Source: Pseudodesulfovibrio nedwellii
GTDB taxonomy: Bacteria; Desulfobacterota; Desulfovibrionia; Desulfovibrionales; Desulfovibrionaceae
Reading direction: 5' to 3'
Assembly (NCBI RefSeq): GCF_027923765.1
Contig: NZ_AP026709.1
Span: 3,213,501-3,277,500, forward strand
Length of the DNA stretch: 64,000 bases
Shown: positions 26,715 through 34,753 of the stretch, piece after piece
How positions within the stretch are numbered: the first letter of the stretch is position 1
How the letters are laid out: each line of letters starts with the position of its first letter
Translations under genes and position numbers: made by a program
The notes under the pieces: model-generated
Told to the model about the DNA's origin: nothing
Seen by the model: only the letters and a program-made list of their open reading frames with translations
The model's database searches: none

Positions 26715-28343
26715 TTACATATCCAGGATTTTCTTGGCGGTTTCATCCATGACGTCGGTGATGAACGGAATGCCAGTTTCCTTTTCTGTCTCACGGTTGC
26801 CTGAAGCGATATCATTACGGGTGATGTCGTCCAGATCGAATTTGCGTGCGCCAGCCATGAGCTGTTGCAGGCCAGCGGAGAGCTTGTCCACGAGACACCA
26901 GATGCCCAAGGCACCCAGAGGTACGCTTTTCATTTCTTCCTTGCCGACTTTCTTCTCCACATCCTGATAGCAGGCGAAGATCTTGTCGGCGGTATCGCCG
27001 TATTTGGCCACAGCTGCGGGGAGTTTGTCCCAGTTGCCGCAAACGGCTTCTTTACGTTCGGGGAAGAGGACACCTTCGATGTTGGAGCCGAGGAATCCGG
27101 GAATCATCATGGCGCGTCCCATGCAGATCAGTTTTGTGTAGGGAGCACCCATGGCAAGAGCCTTGAAGATGCTGCTTCCCTTGGCGAATCCGCCTGCGAA
27201 GGACATGTCGACGACATTCTTACCTTGAGCGGCCAGGTGGCTGGCGTATTCATGGGCCTTGGCATGCAGGAGGATGGAGGGGACGCCCCATGTTTCCATC
27301 ATGTTCCAAGGGCTCATGCCGGTACCACCGCCGGAACCATCCATGGTCAGCAGGTCAAGCTCTGCTTCGGAAGCGAATTTGATGGCCATAGCCAGTGCTT
27401 CCATGCCGTAGGAGCCGGTCTTCAGGGAAATGCGTTTGAAGCCGAGCTTACGCAGATAGTTGACCGAAGTCATGAAATCGTCGTGCACCTGCTCGTAGGA
27501 GCTGAGGTTGGTGTATCCTAGGCGACTGTGACGGGCGAAATGGGTGATTGCGCCGCGTTTGTAGCCTTCTTTGACTTCGGGTTTTGCCGGGTCCGGGTCG
27601 ACAAGGTAGCCGCGATCTTTCAGGAACTGGGCGTAATCAAGACTGGTGACTTCGATTTCGCCACCGATATTCTTTGCGCCCTGGCCCCATTTCAGTTCGA
27701 TGATGACCTTGTCACCATACTTTTCAGCCACGTATTCGGCAACGCCGTTGCGAGTGTCCTCAACGTTCATTTGGACGATGATTGCACCGTAGCCATCATA
27801 GTATCGCATGTAGGTGTCAATGCGGCGTTCCAGTTCAGGAGCCTTGACGATACGTCCGTCCTTGATCTCGGACTCGCGGTCCACACCAACAACGTTTTCA
27901 CCGACAACGATGGGAGCACCGACCAAGGCACAGCCTGCGGCAAATGCATCCCAGTATTTTGCGGCGATGAAAGTGGAGCCGAGTGCGCCGGTCATGAAGG
28001 GCACCTTGCACTTGGTTTTTTCCTTGGCTCCGAAAGATGTCTCAAGGTTGACGTCGGTGAACAGCAGATCCTGATCGGTATCTACAGAACCCGTGGCGCC
28101 GTAATTTAATCCTTGAATGCGCAGCGAGTTGTAGGAAACGCCTACGTGAGTCGTGTTGCCGCTGCCGGCGGTAACCAGTCCGAAATCTCTGGGATAGAGC
28201 ATTTCACGGCCTCGCAGAGACGAGAGCCATGTCTCACATTTGCCCTGACAATCCGCTCTGCACAATGTGCACAATCCAGACTCAATGGCATTTCCACGGT
28301 TTACACTTCCAAGCACATCATTACTTTTTGACCAATTTGTCAT
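26715..28343 (-). CDS. FMN-binding glutamate synthase-family protein
   Basis: 542 aa from the ATG at 28343 (MTNWSKSNDVLGSVNRG), preceded by AGGGAGAG; a longer frame reading into the leader is rejected. The N-terminus has a Cys cluster CTLCRADCQGKC. The body is the glutamate synthase FMN barrel: LLTMDGSGGGTGMSPWNMME, VVDMSFAGGFAKGSSIFKA and CMGRAMMIPGF. No glutaminase domain is present, so it resembles archaeal-type GltB or related FMN enzymes of uncertain substrate. It stands alone, with no GltD-like subunit in view. Confidence 0.85.
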   Translation of the reverse strand: MTNWSKSNDVLGSVNRGNAIESGLCTLCRADCQGKCETWLSSLRGREMLYPRDFGLVTAGSGNTTHVGVSYNSLRIQGLNYGATGSVDTDQDLLFTDVNLETSFGAKEKTKCKVPFMTGALGSTFIAAKYWDAFAAGCALVGAPIVVGENVVGVDRESEIKDGRIVKAPELERRIDTYMRYYDGYGAIIVQMNVEDTRNGVAEYVAEKYGDKVIIELKWGQGAKNIGGEIEVTSLDYAQFLKDRGYLVDPDPAKPEVKEGYKRGAITHFARHSRLGYTNLSSYEQVHDDFMTSVNYLRKLGFKRISLKTGSYGMEALAMAIKFASEAELDLLTMDGSGGGTGMSPWNMMETWGVPSILLHAKAHEYASHLAAQGKNVVDMSFAGGFAKGSSIFKALAMGAPYTKLICMGRAMMIPGFLGSNIEGVLFPERKEAVCGNWDKLPAAVAKYGDTADKIFACYQDVEKKVGKEEMKSVPLGALGIWCLVDKLSAGLQQLMAGARKFDLDDITRNDIASGNRETEKETGIPFITDVMDETAKKILDM

Positions 28344-28858
28344 AAACTCTCCCTTTATGCGTCTTTTGGTTTGAGGTTTTTGCCTATTATCAGCAGATTT
28401 TACCTTTGTCATCATTTATCGATAGTCAAAAATGACAAAGAAGCAGTATTTCTCTACAAAAATGTATTTTTATCGAAAAAGTTGACTGAATAAATATGGA
28501 ATGGCGAATTTTCGTCGGGATTGCCGACTTTTGAAGTGTGGAACAAGGCATAGCCCTTTGAAAAAGGAAAAGCCCCAATTCTGCCATGCAGAATTGGGGC
28601 CTTAGGTGATAATACTACTGAATGTCAGTCAGGCTAATTTTGAAGTGCGATTGGCGGAATTTTATAAAAGTCAGTCGCTACCTGTGGTGTGGTTCATGCT
28701 TATTGGTTCGTAATCGTTGACGATTGGCCTAATCCTTTGGTTATGTCGTCAATGCGACTTTGACCAAAAATCGTCCGCTTTTCAAGTGCGTCATAGTTTT
28801 TTGGACGATAGAGTGTCGTAGTCTTTCTAATATGCAAAAATGAGAAGTTTAATTTTGC
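28344..28858. other. Long A+T-rich spacer with a strong hairpin
   Basis: 515 bp without a gene, between the HxlR regulator and the glutamate-synthase-like gene, both on the minus strand. It holds the perfect hairpin at 28572-28600. The 230 bp between that hairpin and the downstream start probably carry that gene's promoter. No long frame is convincing. Confidence 0.5.
28572..28600 (-). terminator. Perfect 13-bp hairpin, probable terminator
   Basis: GCCCCAATTCTGC-CAT-GCAGAATTGGGGC. On the minus strand the T-rich CTTTTCCTTTTTC follows, fitting a terminator for transcripts from the HxlR gene 260 bp upstream, or an attenuator in a longer leader. Confidence 0.65.
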
Positions 28859-29200
28859 TCACGATTCTTCGGTCGGTTCAATTTTCAAATTATCCATTGC
28901 CCAGTTGTGCATCATTTCAAGTATCGGAAATACACTGTGCCCCAGTTCGGTCAATCCGTATTCGACTCGCGGCGGAACTTCCGGGAAGACAGTACGGGTC
29001 AACAGTTTGTCTTCTTCCATCTCTTTCAGCTGTTGGGTGAGCATCTTTTGGCTCACTCCAGGAACAATGCGTTCCAACTCTTTATATCGTATATTCCCAT
29101 CATGCAGATGCCATAGAATTAGGCTCTTCCATTTTCCACTGATCAGCCCAACTGTAACTTCGACCGGGCAGCGAAATTGTTTGTTTTTGAATGTAATCAT
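28859..29200 (-). CDS. HxlR family transcriptional regulator
   Basis: 113 aa from the ATG at 29200 with AAGGAA before it; a TTG 12 bp upstream is less likely. It is a winged helix of the HxlR type: FRCPVEVTVGLISGKWKSLI, IVPGVSQKMLTQQLKEMEED and RVEYGLTELGHSVFPIL. The Cys at about residue 11 sits where HxlR/HypR/QorR members sense electrophiles or oxidants. It is divergent from a VOC protein gene and probably controls it and itself. Confidence 0.88.
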   Translation of the reverse strand: MITFKNKQFRCPVEVTVGLISGKWKSLILWHLHDGNIRYKELERIVPGVSQKMLTQQLKEMEEDKLLTRTVFPEVPPRVEYGLTELGHSVFPILEMMHNWAMDNLKIEPTEES

Positions 29201-29345
29201 AATTTCCTTCAAAAAAGTTAATATGCAATCATGGCGAGATTACACTATTCTTACCAATTGGTTTGTCACGAAGGGGAAAGTGCCTTCTTGCGCAATAATT
29301 TTGAACGGTTATTGTTTATTGACCAAACACAACAAGGAGAAAATT

Positions 29346-29843
29346 ATGACCTATCCAAGAACTTTTTCTCATATTGGAATCACCGTGACAAACCTTGAAG
29401 AGGCAGTCAATTTTTATACCAAGGTGTTAGGGTGGTATCTGATTATGGAACCTACCGAAATCAAACAGGACGATTCTGCAATTGGTGTGATGTGCAATGA
29501 TGTTTTTGGCGAGGGGTGGGGAAGTTTCAAGATTGCCCATCTCTCAACAGGTGACAAGATCGGTGTCGAAATATTTGAGTTCCCCAACTCTGAACGCAGA
29601 GAAAATAATTTCGAATTCTGGAAGACCGGTGTTTTCCATTTCAGCGTGCAAGACCCGGATGTCGAAGGCCTTGCTGCCAAGATCGTCGCTAGCGGCGGTA
29701 GGCAACGTATGCCTGTGCGAGAATATTACCCCGGCGAGAAGCCATATCGCATGGTGTATTGTGAAGATCCATTTGGCAACATCATCGAAATCTATAGTCA
29801 CAGCTATGAATTGACGTATTCTGCCGGAGCCTATCAAGACTAG
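29346..29843 (+). CDS. VOC (glyoxalase/dioxygenase fold) family protein
   Basis: 165 aa from the ATG at 29346 with AAGGAG in front; the same frame is open further upstream but that part is antisense to the regulator. Features: FSHIGITVTNLEEAVNFYTK at the start, FHFSVQDPDVEGLAAKI and a final EDPFGNIIEIYSHS, with His/Glu metal-ligand positions of the VOC fold. The reaction cannot be assigned. The divergent HxlR gene suggests induction by reactive aldehydes or quinones. Confidence 0.85.
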   Translation: MTYPRTFSHIGITVTNLEEAVNFYTKVLGWYLIMEPTEIKQDDSAIGVMCNDVFGEGWGSFKIAHLSTGDKIGVEIFEFPNSERRENNFEFWKTGVFHFSVQDPDVEGLAAKIVASGGRQRMPVREYYPGEKPYRMVYCEDPFGNIIEIYSHSYELTYSAGAYQD

Positions 29844-29887
29844 TATGCTGGAGTTTTAGTTTATTTTAGACAAAAGCTATTTGTTCT

Positions 29888-29926
29888 AAAAGCCTCCCAC
29901 TTGTTATACACAAGTGGGAGGCTTTT
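29888..29926 (+). terminator. Terminator of the VOC gene
   Basis: AAAAGCCTCCCACTTG and CAAGTGGGAGGCTTTT form a perfect 16-bp stem with a 7-nt loop. It is symmetric enough to stop transcription from both sides, including minus-strand transcripts of selC. Confidence 0.85.
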
Positions 29927-30010
29927 GATGTTTATTTAGGGTATGGTCCGAGTGGATCACTCCTAAGGGCAAAACAAATTGTTATATGCAGATGAATTTA
30001 TTGATAACGA

Positions 30011-30104
30011 TGGCGGAAGCGTACAGGAGTCGAACCTGCCCAGGACATCACTGCCCAACATTGGTTTTGAAGACCAAGCGCCACACCGGTGACGAAACGC
30101 TTCC
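30011..30104 (-). tRNA. selC: tRNA-Sec (anticodon TCA), selC
   Basis: 94 nt including an encoded CCA (30011-30013). The acceptor arm is 8 bp (GGAAGCGT with ACGCTTCC) as in tRNA-Sec, the anticodon arm TTGGT-CTTCAAA-ACCAA shows anticodon UCA at 30068-30070, there is a long variable arm, and the T arm is GCAGG-TTCGACT-CCTGT. These are the diagnostic traits of the UGA-reading selenocysteine tRNA. It lies upstream of the VOC terminator on the opposite strand; selA and selB are not in the window. Confidence 0.95.
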
Positions 30105-30232
30105 ATGCAACGAATAGGGGATAACTTCTATCAAGTTTGACGGGTGCCGACAAGCGGGAAGGATCAACCCATGGTTTGGCCCTGAATGAGACTATTTGTT
30201 TTATTAAATGTACAAGTTGTTGGTCGTTTTTA

Positions 30233-31045
30233 TTATCCCACAAGGTTTTTCCATGCTGGTACGTGAAAGATGCAATCTTCAGCTTCTTTTTCCATTTGTA
30301 GGAAAAGCGGTATTGGCAGTGTGAGCGTTATTATATCATCTCGGAAGCGTTTGCGCATGACTTCCCGACCATCGGTGCCCATCATGCCCATCACGGCTCT
30401 GGGAGCATCCGATTCGGCTTCGGCATAGGCAAAGGCACTGATGCCACTGCAGTCTGTGCCTTGAGGGACTCGGACGGGGTCGGTTCCTTTCATGACAGAG
30501 CCTGCAAGTGTTACAAGTCCTGACAGTTCAAGTGGATTGACCGGAAAGATTATGGCGCGGATATTTTCATCATTTGAAGTCTCGTTCAGGGGCTTGAAAA
30601 GAACATATTTCTGTTTGATATCGTAGCGTGGCAATTCGTGGAGAATCCATTTTTTTGCAAGGTCCAGACTACAATGTCGACGTTCCCCATATTCAAACAT
30701 GTCCTTCCAACTTTTAGGAACAGAGTCGATCCGTTTTTGATAAGCAGTTCTGTCCTGTGCGGACTTCAGTCCCTTGCTGAATAATGCAGCATGGGTTTCA
30801 AGCATTTCTTCCGACGCGTCAAAGCCTGAACCGAAACCCAAGGCGGCTCGACCGCCGGTACACAGGACGGTTTCGCGGCTTCCTCCAGCGACTTTGCCTT
30901 GTGTAGAGGCGTGGGCAAACAGATAGAGGACGCAGCCAAATTTATCTTTTTTGAATTGGAAAGTGTTTGTGGGGATGGTATCACTCCACACTACTGCTAC
31001 CGGTGCAAATTCTGGCTTGAGGTTTTCGACGATGATGCTTTTCAT
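30233..31045 (-). CDS. DUF169 family protein
   Basis: 270 aa, cytoplasmic, no signal. It fits DUF169: an N-terminal FAPVAVVWSDTIP, a central GGRAALGFGSGF and a C-terminal VRVPQGTDCSGISAFAYAEA. Three conserved-looking cysteines (CVLYLF, LCTGG, GTDCSG) could bind a cofactor or metal. The family function is not established. It lies directly upstream of selC on the same strand (spacer about 128 bp), so co-transcription is possible but not shown. Confidence 0.75.
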   Translation of the reverse strand: MKSIIVENLKPEFAPVAVVWSDTIPTNTFQFKKDKFGCVLYLFAHASTQGKVAGGSRETVLCTGGRAALGFGSGFDASEEMLETHAALFSKGLKSAQDRTAYQKRIDSVPKSWKDMFEYGERRHCSLDLAKKWILHELPRYDIKQKYVLFKPLNETSNDENIRAIIFPVNPLELSGLVTLAGSVMKGTDPVRVPQGTDCSGISAFAYAEAESDAPRAVMGMMGTDGREVMRKRFRDDIITLTLPIPLFLQMEKEAEDCIFHVPAWKNLVG

Positions 31046-31188
31046 GCTTACTCCCGTGACGATGATTTCATAGTAGAGAAGGTGTTTCCCATGGTGAATT
31101 AAGGGGCGGGGGCCGCAATTTTTTTTAAGGCATTGCAGTTATTGAAGGCGAAGTACAACAAATGATGTGTTTATTTTGTCCTATGCCT

Positions 31189-31223
31189 AAAAAAAAGTCC
31201 GCCATGGTGCTTGCATGGCGGAC
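31189..31223 (-). terminator. Terminator of the ECF sigma operon
   Basis: GTCCGCCATG ... CATGGCGGAC (31197-31223) with an eight-base A run on the plus strand, so a U-run on the minus-strand RNA, about 70 bp beyond the last gene. Confidence 0.85.
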
Positions 31224-31295
31224 GGGATGGATGTGTTTTAAACAACATAAGTTTTTATTGAATAACTCATGGTTGGTGTCAGTTTTCGTGAGAGC

Positions 31296-31712
31296 CTAGG
31301 GGCCAGGCGGTGGCGGTGGAGGTAAACGAAATAGACTGAATTTACGATGACGATGGTTTTTGATCATCTCATCCAATTCTGTCTGCTTTTTCGGGGAAAG
31401 ATGAACTTTTACCCTGCTGATTCCGTCATCGAGAATGGCCTTGAGTTTGGGGCCATTTTGCATACGGAATTCATACATTTTATCCATGGTCTTTTCCACT
31501 TCAATAATAATGGGAGGCATTTGGCTGTCAGGAAGATTGAGTTCATCCTGCAAGTGGCCTATAATTTTCCCTTTCAATTTTTCTCGAAATTCAGGGCCTC
31601 GACCAAAGGAATCGAAATGGTGTTTAATGACCATACCTGTCCCAAGGATCCCGGAGGCTGCCCCGGCCACGAATATGGCGATACATGCGGTCCAAATTTT
31701 CCAGTTTTTCAT
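31296..31712 (-). CDS. Membrane-anchored periplasmic protein, Spy/CnrX-like sensor candidate
   Basis: 138 aa with one N-terminal membrane segment (IWTACIAIFVAGAASGILGT) and a helical periplasmic part (LNLPDSQMPPIIIEVEKTMD, LSPKKQTELDEMIKNHRHR) ending in a polyproline tail. Length and helical hairpin pattern resemble heavy-metal resistor/Spy-like domains (CnrX, ZraP, CpxP). It is third in an operon with an ECF sigma factor and a small membrane protein, the layout of CnrYXH-type regulation. Metal ligands are only suggested by His at MVIKHHF and KNHRHR. Confidence 0.65.
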   Translation of the reverse strand: MKNWKIWTACIAIFVAGAASGILGTGMVIKHHFDSFGRGPEFREKLKGKIIGHLQDELNLPDSQMPPIIIEVEKTMDKMYEFRMQNGPKLKAILDDGISRVKVHLSPKKQTELDEMIKNHRHRKFSLFRLPPPPPPGP

Positions 31713-31721
31713 GAGTATCTC

Positions 31722-32021
31722 CTAGATCATCGATTCCATGATAGTTGGCAAAACGGCCTGGTTGCTGAGGGCTGTGTAGATTTCGCCAGAAACATCAACC
31801 ATGGTCCATGTTGCAAAAACGCCGAGGACGATCGTCGCAGCAATGGCGGCAGCAGTGAGACGAAGTGCCAGTCGGTCGAATTCAAAAGTAATTCCGGTCT
31901 GACTTGTTCTACTGATCTCTGTCATGATGGAGTTACGCCATGCCGGGGTGGGGGTCCATTCCGGGCGGTTGGCATGGGCTTTTTTGAATAGCCGATGGAG
32001 ATGTTCGTTTTTACGCTTCAT
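31722..32021 (-). CDS. Small membrane protein, probable anti-sigma factor
   Basis: 99 aa from the ATG at 32021, overlapping the sigma gene end by 11 bp, so translation is coupled. A basic cytoplasmic N-terminal half (HRLFKKAHANRPEWTPTPAW) precedes a single membrane helix (LTAAAIAATIVLGVFATWTM) and a short periplasmic tail. This is the plan of minimal anti-sigma factors such as CnrY. The role is inferred from position and topology. Confidence 0.65.
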   Translation of the reverse strand: MKRKNEHLHRLFKKAHANRPEWTPTPAWRNSIMTEISRTSQTGITFEFDRLALRLTAAAIAATIVLGVFATWTMVDVSGEIYTALSNQAVLPTIMESMI

Positions 32022-32610
32022 GCGCCCCTCCTTGGATGTCACAGCGTTCCAGAAAAACTCTGAGTTTCCGTTTAGCTCGATAGGCGCGAATTTTGACGTT
32101 GGGGACGCTGATGTCAAGCATTTGAGCAGCCTCCTTGATCGTCCGTTCTTCCAGATAGGTCAAAGTGAGCACCATCCGGTCCATGGGCGACACATGTGCT
32201 AGCGCCATATCAAGAATTTCTCGGGCCTCGCGTTGCCTGGCTTGTGATTCAAATATTTCATTTGAACCGGGAGCCATTGCCGTTTCAAGCCATTGTTGAC
32301 CGTTTTCACTCATGTCGCAGACCGGAGCTTCCCTGTTCCGGTATTGCTTGCGCCAGAAGTCGTGACAACTGCGCAGGGCAATGGTGGTTAACCAGTTACG
32401 AAAGGGTTTGACCGGTGTGTACCCGTTCAGACTTTTATAAGCCCGGATAAAGGTGTCATGAGCGACTTCAGCCACGTGCTGCCCCGGTACATGGGCCGCA
32501 ACGATCCGTGAGACATGTCCCTCATGGCGTTCCAGCAGGAGCGCAAAGGCGTCGCGGTCGCCACCCAACACTTGGTCGATGACGAATGTGTCGTCCTGTT
32601 TTCCGGGCAT
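32011..32610 (-). CDS. ECF RNA polymerase sigma factor
   Basis: 199 aa. Region 2 is at about 15-80 (DAFALLLERHEGHVSRIVAA, EVAHDTFIRAYKSLNGY) and region 4 at about 130-185 (LTYLEERTIKEAAQMLDISV, VKIRAYRAKRKLR). It is first of a three-gene operon with a candidate anti-sigma and a periplasmic sensor, so extracytoplasmic stress or metal control is likely. Target promoters are not identified. Confidence 0.9.
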   Translation of the reverse strand: MPGKQDDTFVIDQVLGGDRDAFALLLERHEGHVSRIVAAHVPGQHVAEVAHDTFIRAYKSLNGYTPVKPFRNWLTTIALRSCHDFWRKQYRNREAPVCDMSENGQQWLETAMAPGSNEIFESQARQREAREILDMALAHVSPMDRMVLTLTYLEERTIKEAAQMLDISVPNVKIRAYRAKRKLRVFLERCDIQGGAHEA

Positions 32611-32714
32611 CTGACCCTTTTCGCAATAAATTTATCTATCTTTAACAGGGGGCATTGCGTGGATACAAGTACTTGGTCGACTGCGTCCCTGTTTTTGTTG
32701 GCGTTTAAGCCTGT

Positions 32715-32791
32715 CAGGTTTGCCGCCGCTGTCCGAATACATCTAGACAACACTCTTATCTCCTGAAATCAGACAGCGGCGGTAAAACCTG
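32715..32791. repeat. Long inverted repeat upstream of the ECF sigma gene
   Basis: Arms CAGGTTTGCCGCCGCTGTC (32715-32733) and GACAGCGGCGGTAAAACCTG (32772-32791) pair almost completely around a 38-nt A+T-rich loop. No T-run follows on either strand. It lies in the 331-bp divergent spacer between the sigma gene and the monooxygenase gene. It could be an operator, a small transposable remnant or a structured leader. Confidence 0.6.
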
Positions 32792-32941
32792 CTTTCACGA
32801 GTATAATCGTTGGTGCGAAGGCAGAGGTTACATTAATGAATGTTTTTTTGAAAATCGATTGTAAAGCCTATGGTTGCACATTGTTGACGAAAGAGAATGG
32901 AAAACTTACGTGGGATTTTCATCATAAAAAAGGAGTTTTTA

Positions 32942-33241
32942 ATGGCTTTGACATATGTATCCGCCACCGTGATGGCCAAGGACGGCTGCGAAGCCGCGCT
33001 GGAAGCGGAATTGGCGAAAGTTGTTTCAGTGGTTCGTACAGAAGACGGCTGCATCCGTTATGATCTGCATAAATCCGAATACGCCAATGTATTTCTGTTT
33101 TATGAAATTTGGGAAAGCCCGGCACATTTGGCGGCACATGGAAAGACTCCACATATGGCGGCCATGAGTCAGGCCACAGCGGACCTCGTGGCCGGTCCTT
33201 CTGAGGTCAATGTTTGGGAAGCCGTCGACGTCGCCAAGTAA
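32942..33241 (+). CDS. Antibiotic biosynthesis monooxygenase (ABM) domain protein
   Basis: 99 aa, with AAAAAGGAG before the ATG. A single ABM/quinol-monooxygenase ferredoxin-like fold: VRTEDGCIRYDLHKSEYANV, LFYEIWESPAHLAAHGKTPH. Homologues such as YgiN oxidise quinols without cofactors; many small members have no proven activity. It is monocistronic with its own terminator. Confidence 0.85.
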   Translation: MALTYVSATVMAKDGCEAALEAELAKVVSVVRTEDGCIRYDLHKSEYANVFLFYEIWESPAHLAAHGKTPHMAAMSQATADLVAGPSEVNVWEAVDVAK

Positions 33242-33261
33242 TCAGAACAATATACCCATAT

Positions 33262-33296
33262 AAAAAGCCCTGAAGTAAATACACTCAGGGCTTTTT
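33262..33296 (+). terminator. Terminator of the ABM gene
   Basis: AAAAAGCCCTGA and TCAGGGCTTTTT form a 12-bp stem with an 11-nt loop; symmetric, so possibly bidirectional. Confidence 0.85.
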
Positions 33297-33330
33297 ATAT
33301 ATGTATTTTCGCCGAAGGCGACACGGGATT

Positions 33331-33392
33331 CTCAAGGCCTTCGGCCTTGAGCCGTCGGAGACGAAATTATTTGAAAAATCCGCCAAAGGCGG
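33331..33392 (-). terminator. Hairpins after the nitrilase gene
   Basis: On the minus strand the nitrilase stop is followed by CCGCC-TTT-GGCGG and ATTTTTC (33392-33374), a short intrinsic terminator. A second palindrome, CTCAAGGCCTTCGGCCTTGAG, lies at about 33332-33352. Confidence 0.6.
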
Positions 33393-33403
33393 CATCTTCA
33401 AAA

Positions 33404-34342
33404 TTATTCAGTTGAATTGTCATTGGTAATACAAGAAATCGCAGGCCTGGGCCGTTCGTCCACTGTGAGTTTGAACACATCCGGGCGTGCGTAATGCCCT
33501 GCGATGTCCATGTCGTAACGTGCCCTGACAATGTCATCGAGATCAATCTCTGCGGAGATCAGGCCTTCTTCGCCGCGTAAAGGACCGGCCAGAATATCCC
33601 CCATGGGTGATATGATGATGGAGTTGCCGCGAATAAGAGGCTCGTCGGCAGGCCATGCCGGATCGAGATATGTTTTTCCGTTCGGCGGCCCTTGGTACTG
33701 ACATGCACTGACGAGGAAATTTCGGCCTTCATAGGCTATGAACTGCATGCTCGCCACCCAGATGTCGCGAGCGTCCACGGTGGGCGCACACCAAATGTCC
33801 ATGCCTTTGCCATACATAGTGGCGCGAAGCAAAGGCATGTAGTTCTCCCAACAGATGGCACCAGCCACGCGTCCGGCAGATGTTTCTACGACAGGCAGTG
33901 TGGAACCGTCGCCCTGTCCCCACACCAGTCGTTCTGTGGCTGTAGGCATGAGCTTGCGGTGTTTGCCCGCTATGGTGCCGTCCTCGGCAATGAACAGGGC
34001 GGTGCAGTATAAGGTGGAACCACCGCGTTCAATGATGCCGACGACCATGGTGGTTGTGCATCGTTTGGCCAATCCGCAGAGTTCGGCGACTTCTGGGCCA
34101 TTAATGTCAACCGCTTCATTCCAATATTCGAGAAAGTCTTCGCGTCCTTCAGGGGTACGATAGCCGAGCTTGGTGCCGAAATCGGCCCCTTTTGGGTAGC
34201 CGCCCAGGATAGCTTCGGGCAACACCAGCAGGCTGCACCCGGATTCTCGAATTTGTGTTTCATACCCCAATATCTTTTCAACTGTGGCCGCAGTACCTTG
34301 ATCCGAGCCGATCTGTAATGCAGCGACAATGGATTTCTTCAT
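33404..34342 (-). CDS. Nitrilase superfamily carbon-nitrogen hydrolase
   Basis: 312 aa from the ATG at 34342; a 27-residue longer frame is not supported. The Glu-Lys-Cys triad is visible: [15 protein letters not shown] (Glu), [17 protein letters not shown] (Lys) and [17 protein letters not shown] (Cys). The ICWEN context is that of true nitrilases (nitrile to acid plus ammonia) rather than amidases or NIT/Fhit proteins. Cytoplasmic. The natural nitrile is unknown. Confidence 0.9.
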   Translation of the reverse strand: MKKSIVAALQIGSDQGTAATVEKILGYETQIRESGCSLLVLPEAILGGYPKGADFGTKLGYRTPEGREDFLEYWNEAVDINGPEVAELCGLAKRCTTTMVVGIIERGGSTLYCTALFIAEDGTIAGKHRKLMPTATERLVWGQGDGSTLPVVETSAGRVAGAICWENYMPLLRATMYGKGMDIWCAPTVDARDIWVASMQFIAYEGRNFLVSACQYQGPPNGKTYLDPAWPADEPLIRGNSIIISPMGDILAGPLRGEEGLISAEIDLDDIVRARYDMDIAGHYARPDVFKLTVDERPRPAISCITNDNSTE

Positions 34343-34423
34343 GATGAATCTCCAGTGGTTTGGTCGAAAAAGTACGGCAGGCTGGCTGGTTATGCAAGAG
34401 AAGAGAGAGGGGACGTCGGGCAT

Positions 34424-34457
34424 AAAAAAAGAAGTAACTGCTTGTGCAATTACTTCT
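34424..34457 (-). terminator. Terminator of the first tRNA-Glu gene
   Basis: AGAAGTAA and TTACTTCT (34430-34457) with a seven-base A run on the plus strand, giving a U-run on minus transcripts. Confidence 0.8.
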
Positions 34458-34466
34458 GTTTTTTCG

Positions 34467-34544
34467 TGGCGTCCCCAAGGGGATTTGAACCCCTGTTAAC
34501 GGCGTGAAAGGCCGCCGTCCTGGACCAGGCTAGACGATGGGGAC
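34467..34544 (-). tRNA. tRNA-Glu (TTC), copy 1
   Basis: 78 nt with encoded CCA. Acceptor GTCCCCA/TGGGGAC, anticodon arm GCGGC-CTTTCAC-GCCGT (anticodon TTC), T arm AGGGG-TTCAAAT-CCCCT. Identical in sequence to the gene at 40181-40258. Confidence 0.95.
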
Positions 34545-34753
34545 GCACTATTTTCAAACGGATTTGCTGGTCAGCTCCAATCCGTGAAGGGCGTGTTTTA
34601 CATAAAACTGGAGGCTTGGCAAGCCCTAGCTGTATCTTTCTGCATTTTTTTTGAGAATGAATGATGGAGGTGTTTTTTTTCAATGTTTGATTATACGTTT
34701 TTTTAATGTATATCATTCAATAATTATTGGAATTACATATGCCGGAGGTGGCT

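Noticed and set aside
29998-30243. 81-aa minus-strand frame at 29998-30243
   Set aside because: It is mostly the selC tRNA sequence read as protein.
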